64,000 bases of DNA, taken from NCBI RefSeq assembly GCF_001424835.1, contig NZ_LMCQ01000008.1, positions 112,198-176,197 of the forward strand. Direction: 5' to 3'. Below are positions 26,545 through 34,938 of this stretch, piece by piece. The stretch's first letter is position 1. Each line of letters starts with the position of its first letter. The notes under the pieces are model-generated. The model worked only from the letters and a program-made list of their open reading frames with translations. It did not search any database and was not told the origin of the DNA. The position numbers were made by a program, and so were the translations under genes. Source of the stretch: Variovorax sp. Root318D1 (GTDB lineage: Bacteria > Pseudomonadota > Gammaproteobacteria > Burkholderiales > Burkholderiaceae_C).

Positions 26545-27798
26545 TCAGCCGCCTGCGGCCAGCTCGCGTTCGAGCACCTTGGGGTTGTCGCGCCAGCGCT
26601 CCAGCCACTCCTGCGCCACGTCGCCGGGGTACACGTCTTCGACGCCATCGCGCAATGCCTTGACGATGGCGTTGGCCAGCGCGGTGGGCGCCAGCTTGGG
26701 CGGTGGCGTGTGCTGGTTCCACTCGTCGTCGATGGGCCCGGGGAACACGTTGATCACGCGGATGCCGGCCGGCCGCATCTCGGCGCGCAGGCATTGCGCG
26801 AGCGAATGCGCAGCCGCCTTCGACGCACTGAAGGTGCCGTGCGGCGGAAAGTTGCTGAGCGCGTAGATCGACAGCAGGTTGACCCACGCGGTCGCGCCCG
26901 TCGCGCCGTCGGCCGAGCGGCCCTTGAGCGCGGGGCCAAACTCCTGCGCGAGGCGCAGCAGGCCGAAGTAGTTGATGTCCATTTCGGCCTTGGCCACGTC
27001 GGTGCCACGGCGTGCGCCGATGCCGAAGGTGCGGTGCACCTCGGCGTTGTTGATGACGATGTCGACCTTGCCGCCGATGGAGCCCGCAAGCTCGGTCACC
27101 TGCCGGCCGTTGGTCAGGTCGAGCGGCACCAGCGTGACCTGCGGCAGCGCGGAGATGTCGTCCAGGCCGTCGCCGAGCTTCTTCCAGGGCTCGGCATGGC
27201 CGACCCAGACGATGTCGGCGCCGGCCTTCACCAGCGCGCGCACGAGGGCCTGGCCCACCTCGGTCTTGCCGTCGGTCACCAGCGCCTTGCGGAACTTGGG
27301 GTCGCTGGTCATTTCACGGAGCATCTTGTCGTCGGCCATATGGGCACTCCCTTCGTTCGGAAAACCAATGAGAACGGCCTGGCCCGCTCGGTCGAGCCGG
27401 GCTCCGACCCGCACGCGCTGGGGCGCATCGCCAACCTCGCCGTGCAGGTGGACCATGAGCGTGGGTCCGGCGTCCAGATGCACGAGGCCCAGCCGCCAGG
27501 GCAGTCGCTCACGGAAGAACAGGTCGTTGCTGTGGTGCAGCGTGGTGCTGCCGAGCAGTTCGCCCTCGCCGCTTTGCGCGCGCCAACGCAGCGCAGCGGA
27601 GAGGCACTTGTGGCAAACCTCGCGCGGCGGGTACTGCACCGTGCCGCAGTCCTCGCAGGTCTGCAGCTCGAAGCGGCCTTCGGCGGCGGCGGCCGTGAGG
27701 CCGAGCGCCACGCGGCCACGCGCGCCGGGCGGCAGGTTCATCTGCCGGGTACGCAGCACCGGGTTCTTGCGCGGGGGGCGCATCATCGGCATCGTCAT
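26545..27798 (-). CDS. DUF35 zinc-ribbon/OB-fold protein fused to degenerate SDR
   Basis: 417 residues. The N-terminal part (about 35-150) is a DUF35 module: zinc-ribbon cysteines C48, C51, C62 and C65 (TCEDCG...EVCHKC), then an OB-fold. Residues about 155-415 are an SDR fold, but with changes at key points. The glycine motif reads TDGKTEVG (175-182), NNAG is NNAE, and the catalytic Tyr is Phe323 in FSASK, while Ser310 and Lys327 remain. DUF35 proteins partner thiolase-like proteins, and the neighbour is one (ATGA overlap). The SDR part may be structural or CoA-binding. Confidence 0.87.
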   Translation of the reverse strand: MTMPMMRPPRKNPVLRTRQMNLPPGARGRVALGLTAAAAEGRFELQTCEDCGTVQYPPREVCHKCLSAALRWRAQSGEGELLGSTTLHHSNDLFFRERLPWRLGLVHLDAGPTLMVHLHGEVGDAPQRVRVGARLDRAGQAVLIGFPNEGSAHMADDKMLREMTSDPKFRKALVTDGKTEVGQALVRALVKAGADIVWVGHAEPWKKLGDGLDDISALPQVTLVPLDLTNGRQVTELAGSIGGKVDIVINNAEVHRTFGIGARRGTDVAKAEMDINYFGLLRLAQEFGPALKGRSADGATGATAWVNLLSIYALSNFPPHGTFSASKAAAHSLAQCLRAEMRPAGIRVINVFPGPIDDEWNQHTPPPKLAPTALANAIVKALRDGVEDVYPGDVAQEWLERWRDNPKVLERELAAGG

Positions 27799-28967
27799 GC
27801 GGGTCTCCCCAGGATCACCGCGCCTGTGCACAGGCAACGGTCGTAGGTCACCATGCCGAAGCCGGCAACGAGGCCCAGTTGCGCATCGGGCACTGCGCGC
27901 TTGCCGGCCTGGTCGGTCAGTTGGCGGATCGCCTCGACCATGCCGAGGAAGCCGCCCGCCGCGCCGGCCTGCCCGGCCGAGAGCTGGCCGCCGCTGGTGT
28001 TGTTCGGAAAGCTACCGTCGAAGGTCATGGTGTGCGACTGCACGAAGGCGGGGCCTTCGCCCTTCTCGCAGAAACCCAGGTCCTCGAACTGCATCATCAC
28101 AATCACCGGGTAGTCGTCGTAGGTCTGGACAAAGTCGAGCGCTGCGGGCCGCACGCCGGCCTGCGCATACAAGTCGTCGCGGTCCTTGCGCCAGCCGCCC
28201 TGCACCATCACCGGGTCTTCGGCATAGGCGTTATGGCGCTCGATGGCGCCGCGGATCGCGACGTGCGCCAAGCCCAGGTCGCGCGCGCGCTCCTCGCTCA
28301 TCACCAGGAACGCATCGGCGCCGGCACACGGCATCACGCAGTCGAACAGATGAATCGGATCGGAGATCGGCCGAGCGGCCATGTACTCCTCCAGCGTTAG
28401 CGGCTTCTTGAACATCGCGTTCGGATTGCCGAGCGCATTGATGCGCTGGTCCACGCAGATGCGGCCGAAGTCTTCGCGCTTCGCGCCATAGGTGCGCATG
28501 TAGTTGGCAGTGATGAAGGCGAAGATCGAGTTGGGCCCGCCGGAACCGTAGGGGTAGCTCGCATCGCGCGCAAAGTTGCTGAAGCTGCCGAGCGTCTGGC
28601 GGAAGGAGTCGACATGGTTGGTATCCGCACCCACGCAGGCCACGATGTCGGCATCACCCGCCTGTACCGCACGCGCGGCGCGGCGCAGGCACATCACGCC
28701 CGAGGCACCGCCGGTGGGCACATGGTCGAGCCAGCGCGGCGACAGACCTAGGTGCTGCGTCACGCCCACGGCCGTGTCGGGCGCTAGCGAGAAACTGCTG
28801 AGGCAGAGGCCATCGATCTGCTCCTTGACCACGCCGCTGGCGTGGACCAGCGCCTCGATCGCCTGTCCGATGAACCAGTGCGCGGTGCGCGTGGAGTAGC
28901 GCACGTAGGGCACGGTGACGGGCACGGCGACCGCGACGCCTTCGTAGGAAAGCCGTTGCTTCGTCAT
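27795..28967 (-). CDS. Thiolase-like protein lacking the nucleophilic Cys
   Basis: 390 residues with a thiolase/SCP-x fold. The nucleophile region reads PTGGASG (84-90), so the thiolase Cys is Gly87. The GHP motif is replaced by SAGQAGAAGG (330-339). Two tyrosines, Y283 and Y286, lie in the QTYDDYP segment. Such Cys-less thiolase-like proteins, paired with DUF35 partners, act as retro-aldolases in steroid side-chain degradation (Ltp2-ChsH2). Here it could cleave a tertiary beta-hydroxyacyl-CoA to acetyl-CoA plus a ketone. That activity is inferred. Confidence 0.85.
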   Translation of the reverse strand: MTKQRLSYEGVAVAVPVTVPYVRYSTRTAHWFIGQAIEALVHASGVVKEQIDGLCLSSFSLAPDTAVGVTQHLGLSPRWLDHVPTGGASGVMCLRRAARAVQAGDADIVACVGADTNHVDSFRQTLGSFSNFARDASYPYGSGGPNSIFAFITANYMRTYGAKREDFGRICVDQRINALGNPNAMFKKPLTLEEYMAARPISDPIHLFDCVMPCAGADAFLVMSEERARDLGLAHVAIRGAIERHNAYAEDPVMVQGGWRKDRDDLYAQAGVRPAALDFVQTYDDYPVIVMMQFEDLGFCEKGEGPAFVQSHTMTFDGSFPNNTSGGQLSAGQAGAAGGFLGMVEAIRQLTDQAGKRAVPDAQLGLVAGFGMVTYDRCLCTGAVILGRPA

Positions 28968-30589
28968 GTCTGCCTCTTTTTCATCGAACGGGTGTCGATG
29001 CAATGGCCCTGCCCCGGCAGCGACTGCGCCATCTCGCGCAACTGGCCGCGCTGGATCTTTTGCGAAGGCGTGAGTGGCAGCGCATCGACGAAAGCCACAT
29101 AGCCCGGCGCCTTGTAGTACGCCAGTTGTGCGAGCGCGTGTTCTACGATGCTGGCAGCGATCTGTGCGCGTTCTGAGGCATCGGCGCCCTCGCGCATCAC
29201 GATGCAGGCCAGCACCTCGTCGCCGCGCACCGCATCGGGCGTGGCGGCCACCGCCGAGGTCTTCACGGCCGGGTGCTGGTTGAGCACGCTCTCGACCTCC
29301 ACGGCCGAGATGTTCTCGCCGCTGCGGCGGATCACGTTCTTCTTGCGGTCGACGAAGAAGAAGTTGCCCTCGGCATCGCGGCGCACGAGGTCGCCGGTGC
29401 GGAACCAGCCATCGGCCCAGGCCTCGCGCGTCGCTTCCTCGTCCTTCAGATAGCCGGAGAAGAAGTAGCGTTTCGGGTCGCTGCCCGTGGAGCGGACGAG
29501 CAGTTCGCCCGGCGCATCGATGTCGACGTCGTTGCCATCCTCGCCCACGAGGCGGATCTGAACAAAATCTTCCTGCCGCCCGAAGCAGCTCGTGCCCACG
29601 AGGCGCGGCTCCCGGTTGGCCATGATGCAGGCGGCCGCGCCGGTCTCGGTCATCGCCCAGGCCTCGACCAGCGGGAAGCCGAAGCGCTTCTCGAACGGCG
29701 CATGGTTCTTGCGGTCCACGCCAGCGCCGAAGCCCCAGCGGATCGCATGGTCGCGGTCTGCGGCAGACGGCGGTGCCGACAGCAGCATCGCGGGCATCAC
29801 GCCAAGGTAATGCACGATGGTCGCGCCGCTTTCTCGGGCGCTTGCGAGCCAGGTCTTCGGGTGGAAGCGGTCGAGCTGCACCAGACAGCCGCCTGCCACC
29901 AGCACCACCATGGTGGAGAACGCCATCGCGTTCATGTGGTTGAGCGGCAGCGGCGTGATGACGCGTTCGGCATCAGGGCGGATGCTGCAGACGCCGTCGA
30001 GCGCGGCATACCACTCGCCAGCGCGCTGGAAGTACGCGTTGCTCAGGATGCAGCCCTTGGGCCGGCCCGTGGTGCCGGAGGTGTAGAGCAGGCCGCATTC
30101 GGTGTGGACGCTAATCGGCTCGTGGGCGCGTGGCGCGGTGGTCTTCGCTTTCGGCACGGCGTCATCAGGCCCCATGGTCTCGAAGGGCACGCCTGCTTGT
30201 GCCGCGGCTGCGAGCAGATCGCTCGCGCGCTCGGGCAGCGTGACTGCGAGACCGATTTCGCTATGGCCGATCAGGTAGACCAGTTCTGCCGATCGCATTT
30301 CGGCATTGATCGGCACGACGCTTACGCCCAGCGCGTTGAGCGCGAACCAGTGAAAGAGGAAGGCCGGCCTGTTCTCCAGCAGCAGGCCCACGCGATGGCC
30401 GTGGCCGTAGCCGGCTTTCGCATAGGCAGTGCGCAGGCGCTCGACTTCGGCCGCTGCCTCGCCCCATCGGATGACGCCGGCCGGGATGCCGTAGGCTGAA
30501 GCGGTCACCGACTCGGTGAACAAGAACTCGGCCTGCGGCGTGCGCGCCGCGGTGGCCGCAAAGACTTGATGGACGGTGACGTGTGGCAT
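28964..30589 (-). CDS. AMP-forming acyl-CoA ligase (second of two)
   Basis: 541 residues, ANL superfamily. [15 protein letters not shown] is near residues 167-181, a DRKKNVIRRSGENISAVE hinge near 425-442, and PLTPSQKIQRGQLRE holds the likely catalytic Lys. It begins 7 bp after the set B beta-subunit gene ends and overlaps the thiolase-like gene by 4 bp. It probably makes the CoA thioester cleaved by the thiolase-like/DUF35 pair, for example dioxindole-3-acetyl-CoA. Confidence 0.88.
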   Translation of the reverse strand: MPHVTVHQVFAATAARTPQAEFLFTESVTASAYGIPAGVIRWGEAAAEVERLRTAYAKAGYGHGHRVGLLLENRPAFLFHWFALNALGVSVVPINAEMRSAELVYLIGHSEIGLAVTLPERASDLLAAAAQAGVPFETMGPDDAVPKAKTTAPRAHEPISVHTECGLLYTSGTTGRPKGCILSNAYFQRAGEWYAALDGVCSIRPDAERVITPLPLNHMNAMAFSTMVVLVAGGCLVQLDRFHPKTWLASARESGATIVHYLGVMPAMLLSAPPSAADRDHAIRWGFGAGVDRKNHAPFEKRFGFPLVEAWAMTETGAAACIMANREPRLVGTSCFGRQEDFVQIRLVGEDGNDVDIDAPGELLVRSTGSDPKRYFFSGYLKDEEATREAWADGWFRTGDLVRRDAEGNFFFVDRKKNVIRRSGENISAVEVESVLNQHPAVKTSAVAATPDAVRGDEVLACIVMREGADASERAQIAASIVEHALAQLAYYKAPGYVAFVDALPLTPSQKIQRGQLREMAQSLPGQGHCIDTRSMKKRQT

Positions 30590-30596
30590 CGCGTCC

Positions 30597-31085
30597 CTAG
30601 ATGAAGAGCTGCACGGCCGGCAAGGCCGCGTCGCAGTTGAGTAGGTTCACGCGCTTGAGCGTCATGCGCAACGCGCCGTTCTGCACCGTGAGGTGATGGA
30701 AAAAGGTGCCGACATAGAACTGAAGCTCATCGCCCTGCGATTCGGTGTAGTGAAACTCGGTGCGCACCACGAAGCGGTTGCCTTCGGCATCGAGCGTTTC
30801 GACCACCGGCATTTGCAGCAGATGGTGGCAACGGCTTTGCGGCTGCTGCGAGAACGCGCGCGGACTCTTCAGGCGCTCGATGCGCAGCTCGCGCAGCAGC
30901 TTGTCTTCGTACAGGTGCGAGGTGTGGTTGATGCCATCTTCCTGATCGGGCACCAGTGGAATCCAGTAGAACGCGTCGTCGGTGAAAAGCGCGTTCCATT
31001 CTTCATAGCGGCGCGTGTCGAGCAGGTGCGCTTCGTTCACGACGAAGTCGATCAGGTCCTGGCGGGTGATTTCGACGGCGGCCAT
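30597..31085 (-). CDS. Ring-hydroxylating oxygenase beta subunit (set B)
   Basis: 162 residues, SnoaL-like beta subunit. RRYEEWNALFTDDAFYWIPL and LYEDKLLRELRIERLKSPRA match the family and align with set A. It ends ALPAVQLFI, as set A does. Its ATG at 31085 shares one base with the alpha-subunit stop. It should form an alpha3beta3-type complex with the upstream alpha subunit. Confidence 0.9.
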   Translation of the reverse strand: MAAVEITRQDLIDFVVNEAHLLDTRRYEEWNALFTDDAFYWIPLVPDQEDGINHTSHLYEDKLLRELRIERLKSPRAFSQQPQSRCHHLLQMPVVETLDAEGNRFVVRTEFHYTESQGDELQFYVGTFFHHLTVQNGALRMTLKRVNLLNCDAALPAVQLFI

Positions 31086-32398
31086 CACATCGTCTCCGTC
31101 ATGCGCTGCACCCAGCTGCGGTACTGGTTGCGCATCGGCAGTTCGTTGGTGCCGCCGGTCGTGATCTCGCCGCCTTTCAGCTCCGACGGATCGTAGTTGC
31201 GATGCAGGCTGACCCAGTCGTTCCCGCTCGCGTGCAGCCCGGCCTGCATGCCGCGATACGCCTGCAGATCGTCGTGCCCCACCACCGAGAACGGTGAGTT
31301 GATGAGCCGGTTGTACATGGTGGTGCGCTGCAGCAGTTCGGGCGGCGCGCCCTTCAGGCGGAAGGTCCAGCTCTCGATCAGCGTCTTGTCGGCCGAGATC
31401 GGCTTCACCACGCGGATCGCCTGGATCGCGCCCTTGATCGTGAGGTTCGGGTAGTACACCGTGTTGTGCCGCGCCATGCCCAGGATCTGCGCGGTCTTTT
31501 CCTCGCCGTAGCGCGCCTTCATGGAGTCGTCGTACGCGGGAATCGCCTTGTACTTGCTGTGGATGCTGAAGTGCACACCCGTGAAGCTGTGGCCGTGGTC
31601 GTAGGTGCGAATGCCCATGTCCTCGAAGAACTTGTAGTCGGACATGAAAGGCACGAACTGCTCCACCGCCATGGGTTTGGGTTCGTCCTCGGGCTTGTCC
31701 GCCCACATGCGCTTGGCGGTGCCGGCCGACGATTCATGCGCCACCATCGGGTGCATGGTGTCGTTGAGGTTCTCCACGAACATCTTCCAGTTGCACTGGT
31801 GCATGAAGCGCAGGCATCCGCCCGCGATCTCGAGTTCGCCTTCTGGCGATCGGTCGGCCATGTTGTCGATGGAACTCAGCGAGTCGCCGAAGTATTCGTC
31901 GAAGTCCGGCCCCGCATCGTTGACCTTCACGAAGATGAAGCCGCGGTAGCTGCGCACGTGCTTCAGCGTGATGAGCCCCTTGGCCGATTCGCACTCGTGC
32001 AGCGCGGTGTACTCGTAACCGGTCTTCAGCGGGATGGCGAGCAGCGAGCCGTCGGTCTTGAATGTCCAGGCGTGATAGGGGCAGCGAAAGAACTTGCCGG
32101 TGTTGCCGCAGGGCCCACTCACGAGCCGCGAGCCCTTGTGGGCGCAGCGGTTCATCATCGCGCGCACGCTGCCGTCGGTGTGGCGCACCACGATCAGCGG
32201 CCGGCCAGCAATCTCGTTGCTGATCCAGTCGCCCGGCTTGGGCAGCTGGCTCTCGTGGCCGACGTAGTTCCAGGTGTTGGCGAAGAAGTGCTCCTGCTCC
32301 AGCTCGAACAATTCCTGGCTGATGTACAGGTCGCGATGCACGCGGTCGTTCTGCACCAACGCGCGGACCACTTCCGGGTTGTCTCGGTACGAGGTCAT
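31085..32398 (-). CDS. Rieske ring-hydroxylating oxygenase alpha subunit (set B)
   Basis: 437 residues. Rieske ligands are C85, H87, C106 and H109 (NRCAHKG, FRCPYHAW), with mononuclear iron ligands H216 and H221 in ENLNDTMHPMVAH. It starts 20 bp after the reductase gene ends, so oxygenase and reductase are made together. Rieske oxygenases with this arrangement start iad-type indole-3-acetate degradation. Set B is the better candidate for that first step because it carries the reductase; this is an inference. Confidence 0.92.
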   Translation of the reverse strand: MTSYRDNPEVVRALVQNDRVHRDLYISQELFELEQEHFFANTWNYVGHESQLPKPGDWISNEIAGRPLIVVRHTDGSVRAMMNRCAHKGSRLVSGPCGNTGKFFRCPYHAWTFKTDGSLLAIPLKTGYEYTALHECESAKGLITLKHVRSYRGFIFVKVNDAGPDFDEYFGDSLSSIDNMADRSPEGELEIAGGCLRFMHQCNWKMFVENLNDTMHPMVAHESSAGTAKRMWADKPEDEPKPMAVEQFVPFMSDYKFFEDMGIRTYDHGHSFTGVHFSIHSKYKAIPAYDDSMKARYGEEKTAQILGMARHNTVYYPNLTIKGAIQAIRVVKPISADKTLIESWTFRLKGAPPELLQRTTMYNRLINSPFSVVGHDDLQAYRGMQAGLHASGNDWVSLHRNYDPSELKGGEITTGGTNELPMRNQYRSWVQRMTETM

Positions 32399-32418
32399 GG
32401 TTCTCGTGGCTCCTTGCT

Positions 32419-33411
32419 TCAGATGTCGAGCACCAGACGTGCGCCCTTGGCGCGCGAGATGCAGATCTGCATGACGGTGCCTTCCGCCTTCTCTCGTGCG
32501 GTCAGCACGTAGTCGCGGTGGTCGATCTCGCCTTCGAGCACAGGGGTAGCGCATACGCCGCATTCGCCGCGCTTGCAGTCGAACATGGGGTCGCAGCCGT
32601 TCTCGATCAGGCAATCGAGGATGCTCTGGTCGGCCGGCACGGTGAAGCGCTGGCCCGATTGCGCCAGCTCCACCTCGAAGGGCTGGTCACCCTCTTCCAC
32701 GACCGGTTCGGTAAACAGCTCGAAGTGCACGCGGTCGTGTTCCCAGCCGCGCGCCTGGGCGCGGGCGAGCACGGCGTCGAGCATGACCTTGGGGCCGCAA
32801 ACGTAGAGGCGGTCGCCGGTGGGGACGCCGTCGAGCAACGCATCGACGGCCCGCGGCGTGCCGGCTTCGGCGTCGGCATGCACGCGCAGGTCGTCGCCCA
32901 GGAGCGCCTGCAGCTCGGGCAGGAAGGCCATCAGGTCGCGGCTGCGGCCTGCGTAGTGCAGGCGCACCGGCGCCCCTTCGGCGCGGCGCCGTGCCGCCAT
33001 GGTGGCGAGTGGCGTGATGCCGATGCCGCCTGCTACCAGCACCGTGCCACCGGGGCCGGTGTGCAGCGGAAAGTCGTTCTTCGGCGGCTCGATGGCAAGG
33101 GTGTCGCCCTCTTTCAACTGCTCGTGCATGAAGCGCGAGCCGCCACGGCCTTCGGCCTCCTTGCGCACGGCAATGACATATTCCGTCGGCGCGTTGGTGG
33201 CGTTGCGCGCCGTCGCGAAGTTGATCAGCGAGTAGTGGCGCCAGTCGGTCTTGCCGTCGGGCAGCGTCACCTGCACGCGGATGTGGGCACCGGCCGCGAA
33301 GCCGGGCAATGCGCGGCCATCTTCCGCGCGCAGCCGCAGCATGCGGATCAGCGGATTGAGTTCGCGCGCTTCGGCAACGCGAAGCTGAAGGGTGGCGGTG
33401 GGAGCAGTCAT
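32419..33411 (-). CDS. Oxygenase reductase (flavin/NAD + C-terminal [2Fe-2S])
   Basis: 330 residues in the VanB/phthalate dioxygenase reductase order: an FMN domain with RHYSLIN (about 54-60), an NAD domain (LVAGGIGITPLATM about 110-125, then CGPKVMLDAV), and a plant-type ferredoxin domain with CKRGECGVC plus a later Cys in QICIS. It passes electrons from NAD(P)H to the Rieske centre. As the only reductase in the locus it may serve both oxygenase sets. Confidence 0.92.
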   Translation of the reverse strand: MTAPTATLQLRVAEARELNPLIRMLRLRAEDGRALPGFAAGAHIRVQVTLPDGKTDWRHYSLINFATARNATNAPTEYVIAVRKEAEGRGGSRFMHEQLKEGDTLAIEPPKNDFPLHTGPGGTVLVAGGIGITPLATMAARRRAEGAPVRLHYAGRSRDLMAFLPELQALLGDDLRVHADAEAGTPRAVDALLDGVPTGDRLYVCGPKVMLDAVLARAQARGWEHDRVHFELFTEPVVEEGDQPFEVELAQSGQRFTVPADQSILDCLIENGCDPMFDCKRGECGVCATPVLEGEIDHRDYVLTAREKAEGTVMQICISRAKGARLVLDI

Positions 33412-33425
33412 CGTGCGTGGTCTCT

Positions 33426-34934
33426 TCAGGCCAGGGCGTGCTGCGCCAGCGCGGCTTGCAGCTTGTGGCCGTGTTCGTCGGCGAGCGCCGCGTCGCGCAG
33501 TTCGCGCAAGGTGGCAGGCGCGAGCGCCGTGCCGGCACGCTCGACCGCGCGCATCACGGTGTCGTAGTTGCGGATACCGCGCTCGTGCGTGTCGCTGTAG
33601 CCCTTGACGAGGCGCTGGCACTGGGCCAGCTCGACGGCCAGCTCGGGGTTGCGCTGGGCCGTGGCGGCAATGCGTTGAAGCCACTCTTCGATGCGGCGGT
33701 TTTCTTCCGCGTAGCGCATCGTCGAGCGGCGCCAGCGCTTGCATGCCGCCACGGTGCGCAGCATCAGATAGCCATGCAGCGAACTGGTCTGGATCACACG
33801 GCCGTGCTGCGTGAAGCCCTCGACGATCCTCTTCGGCAGCGTTGAGTTCATGAGCCAGCGGCCGATGCCGCCCGGCAGCGTCTCGCAGATTTCCTGCAGT
33901 CGCGGATGCATGTATTCGTTGATGGCGAGCACCTGCCCCGGCTGCACGCGGGCCTCGCCGCGCACGCGCTCGAAGCGGGTGGCGCGGGTTTTGAGCGCGG
34001 CGACGCGGGCGGTGTCTTCGTAGGACATCCACAGTGCAAGGTGTCGTGCGGTTTCGCGCAGCAGTCGGTGATCGTCGCTTCCGGGCAGCGTGGCGATGGC
34101 GGCCATGCGGTCGAGGTACAAGGCCGCGTAGGCCGGATCCTGGTAGTCGATGAGGCGACGCACGCCTTCGAGCAAGAAGTCTTGTGCAGCGAGCGGGAAA
34201 CCGTGCTGCACGCGTTCGACCAGCGCGCGCACCGCGGGGTGGCGAGGTTGCGGCACTGGCGTGGCGACAACCGGCTCCGGCGGCGTCTCGCCATCGTCGC
34301 CACCCTGGGCTCGCGCAAACGCCGCACCAAACGCCTTCAGGCTGGGCTTGACCCCTACGCCACCGCGCTCGATGGTGGCCTCGAACTGCGCGCGGCTGAA
34401 CGGCAGCACGCCGGATCCCGCCAGCGCACCGAACAGCACGGCGCTGATCACGCTGCCCGAAGCTTCGGCCGCTTGCGCCATGTCGAAACGGATGAAGCGC
34501 TTGGCCGCCCTGCCGGTGTGCGCGAGCAGCTGCGCGCTGTCGACGCGGCCATCTCCGAGCGCGCTCTTCTCCGCGATGGAGAACACACGGTGCGTCGATG
34601 CGATGAGCGTGGTGCGGTCACGCGTGACCAGCCCGCGTTGCACGGCACGGCCGGCTTCCATGAGTTCCGATGCGAGCACCACGTCAACGTCACCCGGCAA
34701 GGGCATCAGTGCCAGCACGGGCTTCCCGCCGTCTGCCTCGGCCTGCGCCAGGGGATACAGCTCGACGTAGTAGATGGTGGCGCCAGTGCGCTGCGCCACG
34801 CCGGGCACAGAGGTGGTCTGCGCGACATAGCCGTTGGCCTCGCCCATGTCGACGATCCAATCGGCCAGCACGCCGCCGCCCTCCCCGCCCATGGCGAGGA
34901 TTGCGATCTTGATGGGCTGTGGCTTGTTCGTCAT
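33426..34934 (-). CDS. iorB: Indolepyruvate ferredoxin oxidoreductase beta-like IorB, long form
   Basis: 502 residues. The first 190 or so form the 2-oxoacid:acceptor oxidoreductase gamma-type domain (LAMGGEGGGVLADWIVDMG, VPGVAQRTGATIYYVELYP). After a Pro-rich linker, about 280 further residues form a helical extension not present in archaeal IorB (about 200 residues). It starts 4 bp after iorA ends. The oxygen-independent enzyme normally makes acyl-CoA from aryl-2-oxoacids; here the substrate may be isatinate. The extension is of unknown function. Confidence 0.88.
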   Translation of the reverse strand: MTNKPQPIKIAILAMGGEGGGVLADWIVDMGEANGYVAQTTSVPGVAQRTGATIYYVELYPLAQAEADGGKPVLALMPLPGDVDVVLASELMEAGRAVQRGLVTRDRTTLIASTHRVFSIAEKSALGDGRVDSAQLLAHTGRAAKRFIRFDMAQAAEASGSVISAVLFGALAGSGVLPFSRAQFEATIERGGVGVKPSLKAFGAAFARAQGGDDGETPPEPVVATPVPQPRHPAVRALVERVQHGFPLAAQDFLLEGVRRLIDYQDPAYAALYLDRMAAIATLPGSDDHRLLRETARHLALWMSYEDTARVAALKTRATRFERVRGEARVQPGQVLAINEYMHPRLQEICETLPGGIGRWLMNSTLPKRIVEGFTQHGRVIQTSSLHGYLMLRTVAACKRWRRSTMRYAEENRRIEEWLQRIAATAQRNPELAVELAQCQRLVKGYSDTHERGIRNYDTVMRAVERAGTALAPATLRELRDAALADEHGHKLQAALAQHALA

Positions 34935-34938
34935 TGCT

